Below are positions 1-10,299 of a stretch of DNA of 27,813 bases, piece by piece. Numbering within the stretch: the stretch's first letter is position 1; each line of letters begins with the position of its first letter. Under the pieces are notes generated by a model. The model worked only from the letters and a program-made list of their open reading frames with translations. It did no database searches and was not told the DNA's origin. The position numbers and the translations under genes are program-made. Source of the stretch: Welwitschia mirabilis (taxonomy: Eukaryota > Gnetophyta > Gnetopsida > Welwitschiales); contig JBOZIK010000001.1 of assembly GCA_051453625.1 (NCBI GenBank), forward strand, positions 113,395,780 to 113,423,592, written 5' to 3'.

Positions 1-599
1 AGCACACTCATAAGATTTTTCAGCAGCTATGTTTTAGATCATCTAAAGAAAAAGAATGCTATGTTTACTTTTGTACTTTGTCCCTTATAGAATATATTAA
101 TAAATTTGAATGCATCATTCTTTGAGTTATCACTACTTAAGTTTTATACATTAGTTTCAATATCACTATCTCACATTATACATACACATTTTTTGGATTA
201 TCATTATTATATTTTATGACTTTTTGTATGTGTATGATATTAATTAATTCTATTGTAATGTGTTTAGGAAGGAATATTATGAATACATCAGTGGTTATAT
301 TAGTTAATTGGTTTTTAATGTTTATTCCTACATTATAAAAATTTAACTCAATTTACATTTTTATAGTTACTAGTTATCTTAATCAAATTGGCTTATAATA
401 TAGTTGATTACTCAGTTTATCAAGGACTGATAAGGCTAAGTAGAAATGAATGTTGTGATGCCAATTTATAGGAATTTGATGGTGTATTATAAGTACTTTT
501 AAAGGACATTTATATAGGTTTGGATATAATTCTAATGATTACGAAGATCTGATACGATGATTACTAAAACATGTAATTATTAGCATATTTGGAGGCATC
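1..599. other. AT-rich intergenic DNA, nothing recognised
   Basis: No open frame of useful length, no RNA gene and no repeat that I can match elsewhere in the window. Stops are dense in all frames. Confidence 0.6.
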
Positions 600-1560
600 T
601 CAGGCTTGTTTTAATACTTTACACTTTAAAGGAAGGATTTTTCATGTGGAAGACTAATTTCTCTTAGAGCTAGAAGATAAATAAGCCTATTGTTTCCTCT
701 ATCATCTCCACAACAAGTAGGACGATAGCACTGCTAATATGGATGAAGTCTACGAAGTTGACTATAGGGCCTAAAGCGGATGGACCACCTTTTGACATGG
801 GGTGAAATACCAATTGTCATCCTCATGAGAATCAAGACAATAACTATTTTCTATGAATAAAAAAAATTATCTTTATAATGGGGTCATGTAACTTATTTGG
901 GTTATTAGTGTTTCTTCTCTGACTTCTAGGGTTTAGATTCTAGAACTTTAATGTGAAACTATAAAAACCATCTCTTTTCTTCACTTCTTTTTTTATATTT
1001 TATAGTCAATGTTCTTATGATGGAATATTAAATGATAAAAGATCTATTAAGTAGCTATAGAGAGAAGTTTACATTGGTATTGGGCTAAGTATCCATCATT
1101 GAGGCACTGCTACTTTGTTGTAAGTGGATGTAAAAGTCCATGATTAATTCAATTACTCTTTTAACTACAATTGTGCAAATGTCCTTTATGATTTAAGTTG
1201 ATTATAGTTTAGTAATAATTCTATAGTTTATTTAGATCATAAGGGCGACCTTTGTTAAGGTTTACTTTATTAGTTTAGATTTGCATTACTATTTATTTCA
1301 ATTTTATATTACATTATCCATATTCTATTTGGCAATTCTTATAGTTTATGTTAAATAGAAATAAGTAATACAACTATTTTTAGTTGATCTAAGTTATATA
1401 AAAAAAGTTCTTATGATAGGAGGATTAAAGTACACATAAAACGCATCTCATTACGTTTCATCCATTATATTTACACCATCATTCATCTTCCATTGCATTT
1501 AAATTCTTATTTACTTTTATTTACTAAATATAAAATATTAAAATATTTTGTGAAATCAAT
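600..1560 (+). repeat. LTR-like block, inverted copy of 10300-11230
   Basis: The reverse complement of this block resembles 10300-11230 in a collinear way. The best anchor is bases 1092-1120, whose reverse complement matches the segment starting near 10752 at about 25 of 29 positions (CAAAGTAG then CCTCAATGA then GGATAC). Similarity continues for about 50 bp downstream (TCTCT then AATAGAT) and more weakly on both sides. Read on the plus strand the block looks like LTR promoter sequence: a TAGGGTTTAG stretch, then TATAAAAACC near 960, then a CT-rich stretch. My reading is that it is the LTR or leader of a second, plus-strand copy of the family whose minus-strand member fills 3500-9660. The boundaries are rough and the LTR assignment is inference. 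Confidence 0.45.
960..967 (+). promoter_or_regulatory. possible LTR TATA box
   Basis: TATAAAAA followed by CCATCTCTTTTCTTCACTTC, the usual look of a plant LTR core promoter. It is not evidence of present activity, because the surrounding element is decayed. Confidence 0.25.
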
Positions 1561-2961
1561 TCTTTAGCTTCTAGCCCAATGCCTTCAATGGATTATAACA
1601 TTTGGGTTAACTTTCATCTATACTAGTATATGTCTTCTGCAAGTATTATGATTTATAGAACTTAAAGACTACATAAATTCATACCCCAACATATACAATT
1701 CATCATAACTTACAAAATACATCGCGAAAATCAGATCCATAAGTTTCAAATTGAAGAGAATGAAAAACTAGACAATAATAAGAAAGAAAAAAAACATACT
1801 TCAATTTAGAAAATCAACTAAAATATGGTAATTTGGCTTATGAATCTGATTGATACGAGTTCTAGAATGTTGGTAGGAACTAGGGTAACTATCGTCTCTC
1901 AAGAGAATGAGCAAAAATAACAAAAAATGGAAGAAAAATAAAGGAAAATAAGTTAAGTCATAGTTTTATTACACTGTCATATAGTCACATTGCCTAGATG
2001 ATAGCCCTAAGACAACTATCAGAAAAAGTATCAGTGTCATCTCTAATGTCATCTGGATGACCAAGTGGATAATAGGACTTTTAAAATTATTAGAAAAGTT
2101 GAGATGTAAGTTAAATAAGTTAGACTTAGATATCAGCGTAAAGGTATCAAAATATATTAGAAAGCTTAAAAAATTGGGAATGATGAAAAATCAAGACAAA
2201 ATAAGGATGATGGAAAAACCTCAAAGAAAACTAAAAGATAGGATGATGAAAATTCACTAAGTAGAATGAAAGTTATCGAAGAAAAACTAAATAGATATTC
2301 TTGAACTAAAAAATAATTCTAAAAATATGTAGAATATTAAAATACCTAAAGGAAACTCATAAAATCATAAAGAATATGATATGATTACCTAATTAAAATT
2401 CTAAAAGAAAATTAACTTTTTATTAATAAAAAATGAAATGAATAATAACAAGAAAAGTAGTCAATGATAAGGGCCTAAATAATGATGAAAAAGTATAAAA
2501 ACAACTTTGAAATAATAAACTAAAGAACCAAAAAAAACTAGAATAAAAGTGAACATAAGGAACATAAAGAAGATAGCTTATCTACCTTAAATTCTAACTT
2601 AACAAATCCCCTTAGAAGATATTACAAAACCACCTAAGTAAAAATGCATAATAAAACATATTGACTTTGTAAAGTTTCACTTGAAAAGGTAATGATTATG
2701 ATGACACCAAAGATTAAGTACTTATCACAATGAATGATAAGATCAAAAATTGCTCATGAATGAACTCACTTATTCACATCTTAAAATACATCCAAATCCT
2801 TAAAATTGAAATGATCATATGGGAATACTAAAAATTTAGAAAATATGCAATGCCTCTGGTAACACTATGAATACCACTAATCCCATAACCTCAAAGTTTA
2901 TTACTAATTTCCATGATGAGTCGAGTCCATCCATAATCAAAGAAGTAAGAATAGATAAAGC
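1561..2961. other. AT-rich DNA with no recognised gene
   Basis: This could be internal sequence of the element suggested by the LTR-like block to its left, but I see no diagnostic gag or pol motif. The only open frame of note (2057-2260, plus) would give a 67-residue, lysine-rich, low-complexity peptide with no family resemblance that I can name; in A-rich DNA this is expected by chance. Confidence 0.5.
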
Positions 2962-2971
2962 NNNNNNNNNN
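2962..2971. other. assembly gap (10 N)
   Basis: Short run of N of unknown true size. Confidence 0.99.
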
Positions 2972-3499
2972 ACCAATACCACCAAAAGTTTCTGTCAGAA
3001 AAATTTACCCTCGTGCAGTAGGAAAGTATGGTGACCATGTATTTTAGCCTAGATACAAGAGACTATGGTCATCATTTTCTATCTTTTTTTCCCATAAAAA
3101 TTCCCATATGATCACACATTCAAAAAGACAAAGGTGAATAAGTGAAATGAAAGATAAAAAAGAACACACCTAAATAATCAAAGACCTCATATCATTGGAA
3201 AAAAAAAGCATAAGAACCAAGGCATCTTCTTTTAAAGTGAAGTTTATAGACATGTGAATGTTTTAATATTGGCTGAATCCAATCTTATCACTATAAAAAT
3301 TCCCAAGTATGAATATTAGTCATGGAAACTTTATAAAGTAAACACATAAGTCAAGTTTTAAATATAATTAATTGACATCATAACATTTCTCAAAGGAACA
3401 AGCTAAGGTAAAATTTAGATAATAGTAGGATAAAAGTTCTCCACATCAAGGGAAACCTCAAAAACAGTTGCTTCTATCATGTTCAAGGTTGCGTTAAAA
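2972..3499 (-). other. probable 3' untranslated end of the Gypsy element
   Basis: This lies just downstream (minus strand) of the integrase C-terminus. I could not identify an env-like frame, a polypurine tract or the start of a 3' LTR with confidence. Confidence 0.3.
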
Positions 3500-3509
3500 A
3501 TGTTTTTCA

Positions 3510-4385
3510 TATCTTTTCATCCTTCATCCATTAATTTTCTAAATATTCTTAGTATCTAAGTTAAAAATATCAACAAATCCATTATAATGTACATTTTCAA
3601 TAAGATAAGGACCTAACCATTTAGAGATCAAGTTGTTATGTAAAGCATGTACTCTATTACTATGTAAAAGAATAACTTGACTAGTTTAAACATTTTATGA
3701 AGTAACGTTTTATCATGTTTAAACTTAGATTAGGATTTGTGAATTAGTTAATGATGTATAGCATGAGTACATTTTTTATCTAAGTGATTAAGTTAGACTA
3801 TCAATCTCTAAATTTTTTATGAAGGTCTACAAGATTGAGTTGATGGGAAAAACAATAAGAGTAATAACACACATCAATAAGTAAAATACAAACTTTTTTG
3901 TATATAAGTTCATAAGGTGAAAAACCAAGAGAATTACACTAGGTAGTATAATAAGCCTAAAGAACATCTTCAAGCTTTAAAGCCCAATATTTCTTATTAA
4001 CATAGACAAGTTTTTATAGCATTTTTTTTTTTTATTTCTCTATTTGCATTTTTAGCTTGACCATTGGTTTGTCAATAACAAATGTAAGCTACTCTATGTT
4101 TAATTCCAATGGAAAAAATAAGATTTCTAAAAATTTAATTAATAAAATGAGTTTCTTAATCACTAATGATAATTTTAAAGAAATCAAAACATTGAAAAAT
4201 AAGAGTTCTATAAAAGGTAGAAATACTTCGGGCATCACTTGTAAAAATAGGAATAGCTTCAACCCATTTAGTAACATAATCAACATATATTAAAATGTAG
4301 TTCTTATTATTATAAGGTGGTTTAATAGGGCCTATAAAATTAATTCCCTAATAATCAAAAGGTTCACATTTAAGAATAGGTTTAA
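3510..4385 (-). pseudogene. Gypsy integrase, broken
   Basis: Integrase would insert the reverse-transcribed element into the host chromosome. Read on the minus strand from the gap edge: GINFIGPI, YVDYVTKWVEAIP, IIISD, HRVAY, QTNGQAKNANREI, then a C-terminal tract with LISKWLGPY and VDIFNL that matches the Gypsy integrase C-terminal domain. In the DDE triad, the first Asp is Asn (4339-4341), the second Asp is kept (4159-4161) and is followed at once by a stop, and the Glu is Lys (4051-4053). A Trp is replaced by TAG at 4348-4350. The zinc-binding N-terminus falls in the N gap to the right. Enzymatically dead. Confidence 0.85.
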
Positions 4386-5197
4386 NNNNNNNNNNNNNNN
4401 NNNNNNNNNNNNNNNNNNNNNNNNNNNNNNNNNNNNNNNNNNNNNNNNNNNNNNNNNNNNNNNNNNNNNNNNNNNNNNNNNNNNNNNNNNNNNNNNNNNN
4501 NNNNNNNNNNNNNNNNNNNNNNNNNNNNNNNNNNNNNNNNNNNNNNNNNNNNNNNNNNNNNNNNNNNNNNNNNNNNNNNNNNNNNNNNNNNNNNNNNNNN
4601 NNNNNNNNNNNNNNNNNNNNNNNNNNNNNNNNNNNNNNNNNNNNNNNNNNNNNNNNNNNNNNNNNNNNNNNNNNNNNNNNNNNNNNNNNNNNNNNNNNNN
4701 NNNNNNNNNNNNNNNNNNNNNNNNNNNNNNNNNNNNNNNNNNNNNNNNNNNNNNNNNNNNNNNNNNNNNNNNNNNNNNNNNNNNNNNNNNNNNNNNNNNN
4801 NNNNNNNNNNNNNNNNNNNNNNNNNNNNNNNNNNNNNNNNNNNNNNNNNNNNNNNNNNNNNNNNNNNNNNNNNNNNNNNNNNNNNNNNNNNNNNNNNNNN
4901 NNNNNNNNNNNNNNNNNNNNNNNNNNNNNNNNNNNNNNNNNNNNNNNNNNNNNNNNNNNNNNNNNNNNNNNNNNNNNNNNNNNNNNNNNNNNNNNNNNNN
5001 NNNNNNNNNNNNNNNNNNNNNNNNNNNNNNNNNNNNNNNNNNNNNNNNNNNNNNNNNNNNNNNNNNNNNNNNNNNNNNNNNNNNNNNNNNNNNNNNNNNN
5101 NNNNNNNNNNNNNNNNNNNNNNNNNNNNNNNNNNNNNNNNNNNNNNNNNNNNNNNNNNNNNNNNNNNNNNNNNNNNNNNNNNNNNNNNNNNNNNNNN
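4386..5197. other. assembly gap (812 N)
   Basis: It falls between RNase H and the integrase core, so it probably hides the integrase HHCC zinc domain. Confidence 0.99.
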
Positions 5198-5299
5198 AGT
5201 CTAATTTTTTGGTATTTTAAAAGTAATAAGATAATTAACTATGTCAGCATACTAATAATAAGGATGAATAAAATATATGACAAAAAATTATTCATCCAG

Positions 5300-5730
5300 A
5301 AAGAATCATCAATCGTAAGATCATCAAGAGAAGAAGAAAGATGTGATAAGTGATCTGCTATACTATTATGATTCCCTACTTTATCAATTATGGTTAAATT
5401 AAGTTATTGCATGAGGAATACCCATCTAATGAGTCTAGCACTAGAATATTTCTTGATCATAATGTATATAATCACTACATGGTCAATATAAACATCCGTA
5501 TAAAGGCCTAAAAAATAGTACCTAAGTGTATCAAGGTAAAAGATTATTGCTAACATTTCTTTCTCAGTAGTAGTATAATTTATTTGAGATTTAGATAAAT
5601 TTTTATTATGATAAGATATAATTTTAAAATAATTTTCATATTTTTATCCAAAAACCCTACCCACTATAATATTACTAGCATCATACATTAATTTAAAATC
5701 TCTATTCTAATTGGGTCTCATTATAATAGG
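5300..5730 (-). pseudogene. Gypsy RNase H domain, broken
   Basis: RNase H removes the RNA strand of the RNA/DNA hybrid during reverse transcription. Minus-strand reading shows FKLMYDASN (5671-5697), NYTTTEKEMLAI, the YIDHV segment, RLIRWVFLMQ and NHNSIADHLSHL. The four acidic positions typical of the family (Asp of DAS, Glu of TEKE, Asp of IDH, Asp of ADH) all seem to be present, unlike the other enzyme domains of this element. In-frame stops still interrupt it, for example directly after VFLMQ. Confidence 0.85.
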
Positions 5731-5959
5731 TGCATAAGAGATTTTAAGGTTTTAAAAGAAAGATGAAAAGATTTATTCCATTCAAATTTAGCTTTTTTTT
5801 AAGTAATGAGTGAAGAGGTTTATAAATTTTAGCATAATCCTAAATAAAAATAACAATAAATACCACAACAACTAAGGAAAGTTTAAACCTATTTTACATT
5901 TGTTAGAGAAGTTAGGTTTTTAATAATACTTACTTTTTCAGGATTTATTTTAATTTCTT

Positions 5960-6680
5960 TATTAGAAATGTGATGACCTAAGATAATTCCATTAATTATG
6001 TAAAAAGAAACTCTTCTTCCAACTTAAATGTAGGTCACTATTAATACATCTATCAAGGAGTTTCTCTAACCTTTCTAAGATTTGTTCAAAGTTTTTACCA
6101 TAAATTAAGAAGTTATCCATATACATTTCAATTGAAGCCTCTAACATCTCAAAAAAGATAGCCATAATTGCATATTGAAAGGTACTAGGAGTGTTGCAAA
6201 GTCCAAAATACATATGTATAAAGGTAAAAGTTCCAAAAGATGAAGTGTAAAAGTTATTTTAGCTTGATTCTCACTAGTGATACAAACCTAATTATAATTA
6301 CTGTACCTATCAATAAAGCAATTGAAGGCATGTCCTTGGATTATGTTAAGTATCTGGTTAAGGAAGATAAAAGACAATGGTTTTTCTTGGTTACTTCATT
6401 TCATTTTCTAAAATTAATACACATTCTTCACTTTTCATCTTTCTTAATTACTTTCATGAAAAGATTAACTTACTCAATATTAAATATGGCATAAATAATT
6501 GCAACATCCATTAATTTAATAATTTCATCCTTTATGACTTATTTAAGAGTTGGATTTAGTATATATTGGGGATTATTAACAAGTTTTACATTATTCTTAA
6601 GGTAGATTTTATGTTGAATAATGGAAATAGGAATGGTTGTTAAATCTTTATGGAACCAAGAAAACACATTAACCTAAGAA
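5960..6680 (-). pseudogene. Gypsy reverse transcriptase, broken
   Basis: On the minus strand, from right to left: IIQHKIYLKNN and VIKDEIIKLMDVAIIY (finger region before the active site), CINFRK, QGHAFNCFIDRYS, ITFTLH, FGTFTFIHMYFGLCNTPSTFQ, EMYMDNFLIYG and DLHLSWKKSFF. This is the standard order of Ty3/Gypsy RT motifs. The longest uninterrupted stretch is 5992-6213. The polymerase signature, normally two adjacent Asp, reads YMDN, with the second Asp changed to Asn at 6112-6114. A frameshift separates ITFTLH from FGTFTF, and stops occur after CINFRK and elsewhere. Inactive. Confidence 0.9.
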
Positions 6681-7129
6681 TTAAGAATTCATATTAAACT
6701 TGATTCTTATTAGGGGGGAAATTTTTCATTTATTATCAAAAGTTTGTTTAGATATCATATAGAAAGATATATTTTAGTCTATTGGGTAAAGGTTTCAGAT
6801 TTAAATTTACATTTTTAATTTTTGTTAAAATTTTCTCAAAGTTACTGCCATCTCATACTGTCATCTAAAGAACTGTGATGGATAACCTCCCTTAAAATAA
6901 GTAATCTCAGTTGCGTTTAGATGTTGGACTTTTTTATAAATTGAAGTTTTAGTTTTTTTAGTCTTCTAGCTAAAGTAGTTAGTTCCTAAATGGTCATATT
7001 TGAGTTGATCATCATCAAAAACTTTCAATTTTTTTTACTTCAAGTGGATCATCAAACAAGGAAGGCTCATAAAGTATTAACCATATTTCTTTAAGTGGAT
7101 GATTCTATAAAAATATATTTATCTTAATT

Positions 7130-7580
7130 TATCCTTTGACATTTAACTCATTACCTAAATCCTTTTTAGCAACATTAAAAACACTAATGGTGAAATTTTT
7201 ATTTTCTAAGTTACATTCCATCATTCCAGTTCTAGTATTGATAATACAATGAGTTATTGTGCAAAAAGCTCTACCTAGATGTAGTGGATAACCTCTGTTA
7301 TATTAAAATTTAATTACAACCACATCTATTTGATAGAATTCTTACTTAATTTGAATCACCAAATCTTTTATTACTCCTAAATATTGCTTCACTGATGTAT
7401 CTGCTAATTCTAATAAAATCTTTGTAGTCTTAATTAAAATTTTTAAACTAAGTCATTGACAAATGTGTGAAGGCATAATATTAATACTCATTCCTATATT
7501 GATTAAAGATTTTTTTAATTTTTTGTTTTTTCCCAATGTAACAATAATTGTTGCTGCCCCTAGATCCTTTTTTGTAAAAC
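7130..7580 (-). pseudogene. Gypsy aspartic protease, broken
   Basis: The protease would cut the gag-pol polyprotein. Minus-strand reading: GAATIIVTLGKNKK, NIGMSINIMPSHICQ, ILLELADTSVKQY, LGVIKDLVIQI, YPLHLGRAF, then IINTRTGMMECNLENKN. This is the family pattern of a DLGAS-type active site, an LADxS stretch and an LGRPF-like motif. The catalytic Asp of the DxGxS motif is Asn (codon 7498-7500) and Ala is Met. Stops follow HICQ and VIQIK. Confidence 0.85.
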
Positions 7581-7599
7581 TAAGTTGGTTATAGATTAG

Positions 7600-7960
7600 A
7601 CTAGGAAGACTTTGTGAGGTATAGTTCATTTTTATTTCCTCCTAATTAGATCTTTTCAAAACTTATAATATTTGGGATTTTCTTGTAAAATTTCCAAAAT
7701 GATAAATTTATGCTCACATTTTGCATTAAGGCTTTAAGATTCTCATCAAAAGTAGGATTGGTATTTAATCTATCAAGCTAAGGGGTAGTAGGTTTCTTAT
7801 ATTTATCTTGAGAAAAATCTTTCTTATTATCATGTAAAGGAGAAGGAAAAGTATAATTTTCTAAAATTTTAATATCCTCTTCTTCTTCATCATCGTTATC
7901 ATTTTGGGATGTTGAAGCCTTATGAATAGGAGGTGTTGTATCATTTTCACTTCTTGTCAC
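7600..7960 (-). pseudogene. gag-protease linker of the Gypsy element
   Basis: An uninterrupted minus-strand stretch (7778-7960) begins TRSENDTTPP, includes the acidic run DDEEEEDIK and ends near SPLHDNKKDF. Past a stop it continues with LDRLNTNPTFDENLKAL and then KFYKKIPN. The Pro-rich and acidic tract followed by a helical stretch before the protease is the arrangement of plant Gypsy polyproteins. No enzyme activity is expected from it. Confidence 0.6.
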
Positions 7961-8427
7961 AACCTTATAATCTTTTAGTACTTTATTAAGATTTGGTAAG
8001 GGTTGTATTGCAAGTGATTCTTGTGGTATTTAATTAGCAAGTATAGTTTGTTAAAGGAAATTAACAAGATTTTTAATATTTAAATTTATCTTCTCTAAAG
8101 ATTTTATTAACTCATCAATAGAATTTCTAAGTGGATCATTTTGATTTTAAGAGTTTAATATGCTTTCTTGATAATTTAAGTTTCTTGGTCAGAATTTTTG
8201 AGTTATTTGTTTAAAAGTTAGCATTCTCAAATCTATTTCTTAATGGTTGAAAATTTAGATGATTTACTTAAAAGTTCTTAAATTTATTCTCAAAAGATCA
8301 AAAATTTGGTTTGCCATTCATCCTAAGTTGAAATTGGTTTTGATTTTGTGTTTTAAATTAGCTTAAAGACTTTTGTTTGAATGCACACATCTTCATACAT
8401 TTTTTCTTTATAAGTAGGTAATAAAGG

Positions 8428-8469
8428 ACACTCTTTTATTACATGCTAGTTGCCTTTATACAAGTTACA
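8428..8469 (-). pseudogene. gag CCHC zinc knuckle, mutated
   Basis: The minus strand reads CNLYKGN, stop, HVIKEC. Spacing fits C-x2-C-x4-H-x4-C, with the second Cys changed to Tyr and the residue before His (often Trp) replaced by TAG. In the working element this knuckle would bind the RNA genome. Confidence 0.75.
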
Positions 8470-8689
8470 AGTTGGAACCATGATCACATTCTTTTCAGTT
8501 GCCACATTTGCATTAAAGATCATTTGAGCATATTTTTCTAGTATCATTGTGAAATTATTAATGACATTCATTGGTTCTTTTTCTATTTCTACTTCCTCTT
8601 TTTCTTATTTTACTTCTTTAAGGTCATTTATAATTTGGGCTATAGTATGATTTTCTTTAGGTATTGGTTTAGGCCATGATTGACTTACT

Positions 8690-9340
8690 TCTACAAGTTC
8701 TTCCAACAATCTTCATGCATTTTCTAAAGTAAAATTCATTAAATTTCCTTCACATAAAAAATCTACTAGTTGTTTGATTTGACTATTAATTCCACTATGA
8801 AAATACTCTACTAATTCTTCTTAAGTGAATGCATCTATAATGTTAGAATGTATGAGAATAAAAAATCATTTATAAGTGAAGGCATAATCTTTATTAGGTT
8901 GTTATTAAAAATTTATTACTTCTTTCTTTCTTTATCTTATGTTGTTTCACTTATAAATCTTTTTCTAAGTACTTCTTAAACTTGATTCCATGTTTTTGAA
9001 CTTTTATGTGGAATAGTTCTTAATCATAATTTTGCTTTTTCTTTTAAAGTAAGGGAAAAATAATTATTTAAGTAGGATCACTAATTCCTTTTTTACCATT
9101 TCCAGAAGTAAGCACTAATTGTTTGATGTCAGCTATATGTTGGAGGAGATCTTCGTTATTTTCTCCATTAAAAAAAGGATAAGTTTTTAAATTTCTTAAC
9201 TCAATATCATCACTAGGAGGTAGATCAAAAAGGTTTTATATTTCACATTTCTTATTTACAATTAGTTATTAAGGGTGACATTAGCATTTGGATTTAGAAG
9301 AGTAGTAGAGGTTCTAATCACAATAAGGATTTTAGGCAAG
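8690..9340 (-). pseudogene. Gypsy gag capsid region, broken
   Basis: Minus-strand fragments in order: FDLPPSDDIELRNLKTYPFF and NNEDLLQHIADIKQLVL (start of capsid), SKTWNQV, EVLRKRFISETT, HSGINSQIKQLVDFLCEG, then NLMNFTLENA and RLLEELVEVSQSWPKP. This matches the retrotransposon gag pattern in which a WDEL-like stretch is followed by FLxKFFP and then by a MNKTxEEAxxLLE-like helix. Several stops and at least one frameshift interrupt it. The start codon cannot be fixed. Confidence 0.75.
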
Positions 9341-9660
9341 GCAACCTGTTTTTATTTTTATGAAGAATTTGACATTGTAGTTAAATGAGTTTCTTCTAAA
9401 CTATCTTTTAAAAAATTTTCTATTGAAAAATTAAAAAAAAAAACTTCTTATTTAATTCTTAGAATATTTTACATACCTGAGGGGTGCATACCTGTGTTAA
9501 GTTCATAGTTGATCAAACCTTTTCAAATGTTTTTCTTTATTAATAGCTACTTTATTCGATATTTTATCTTTTTACTAGATTTCATCATATTCTAGCATGC
9601 TTAGTTCTATTTTGTAATCATCATCTCTATGATCGTCTGGATGCTGAACCTGAATAACAA

Positions 9661-10020
9661 TAAATGCAAAAACCCAAAAATGAAAAACATTAAAATCATG
9701 AAATAACACAGAATAAAAATACACGTTCATCCACTGAGTTTTCTAGATGGTAGAGGAGACAATAAGATAATCTAGCTCTTAAGAAAATAAAAAACCCTGA
9801 GTCACATATTCCATCATTACAATGCATTATGTAGATTATTAGCGAGATGATAGAGCATTATTTTGGGAATGCAAAATGAAAAATGTGGAAAGGAAAACCT
9901 CTATTTCTATTATAAGAATATAATGCTACTGCAAACAAAAATCTAAACCAAAATCCAAAGCACTTATTTGAGCAATAATAATCCTTAAACTTCAAGAAAG
10001 CTTTCTTGGTAATTTAGCTA
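9661..10020. other. leader or LTR-proximal DNA, no gene seen
   Basis: This lies upstream (minus strand) of gag. I looked for a tRNA primer binding site, such as the reverse complement of an initiator-Met or Asp type site, and found none that I would defend. Confidence 0.4.
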
Positions 10021-10294
10021 AGATGTTGCAATGCATATTTATGCAAATGTTATATCCTTAAATAAATTTTATAAATCATAAGTATATATAGATTTTACAG
10101 AACACAACATACTAATATAAATGAGAGTAAACCAAATGGCATAATTTTGTCAAAGGCAGATGTTGCAATGCATATTTATGCAAATGTTATACCCTTAAAT
10201 AAATTTTATAAATCATAAGTATATATAGATTTTACACAACACAACATACTAATATAAATGAGAGTAAACCAAATGGCATAATTTTGTCAAAGTC
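10021..10294. repeat. tandem duplication, two 137-bp units
   Basis: Unit 1 is 10021-10157 and unit 2 starts at 10158. Both begin AGATGTTGCAATGCATA and end in ATGGCATAATTTTGTCAAAG. By eye they differ at two positions: TATATCC against TATACCC, and TTACAGAAC against TTACACAAC. Such high identity beside heavily decayed element sequence points to a recent duplication, or to an assembly duplication of an overlap. Confidence 0.95.
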
Positions 10295-10299
10295 ATAGG

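Larger units (their letters stand above)
3500..9660 (-). mobile_element. decayed Ty3/Gypsy (Athila-like) gag-pol
   Basis: On the minus strand the domains follow the Gypsy order: gag, CCHC knuckle, linker, aspartic protease, reverse transcriptase, RNase H, then integrase. The phrases seen (NIGMSINIMP in protease, YFGLCNTPSTFQ and YMDNF in RT, TTTEKEML and ADHLS in RNase H, TKWVEAIP and QTNGQAK in integrase) are close to those of the plant Athila lineage. Each domain is broken by many stops and frameshifts, and an N gap removes the start of integrase, so the element is dead. A short open stretch at the gag N-terminus (minus, about 9570-9655) is rich in Asp and His. Athila assignment is from remembered motif style, not from a tree; Tat/Ogre is the main alternative. 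Confidence 0.85.

Noticed and set aside
2029-2055. Similarity between about 2030-2055 and 9620-9645 (ATCTCT then TCTGGATG)
   Set aside because: About 19 of 23 matches that do not extend on either side; such matches are expected by chance in AT-rich DNA of this length.
2057-2260. Lysine-rich 67-codon frame
   Set aside because: Low complexity in A-rich DNA, with no motif and no neighbour to support it.
2600-2961. Possible plus-strand Gypsy (Tat/Ogre) gag knuckle region
   Set aside because: A few residues look similar, but key Cys and His spacing does not fit and stops are frequent.
4057-4293. Plus-strand open frame of 78 codons
   Set aside because: It lies antisense to the Gypsy integrase core, which is clearly read on the minus strand; it is a shadow frame.
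6240-6494. Plus-strand open frame of 84 codons
   Set aside because: It lies antisense to reverse transcriptase motifs (CINFRK, GHAFNCFIDRYS) and has no family resemblance of its own.
3500-9660. Alternative genetic code suggested by many in-frame TAA/TAG
   Set aside because: Stops occur together with frameshifts and losses of catalytic residues in unrelated elements, which is ordinary pseudogene decay.
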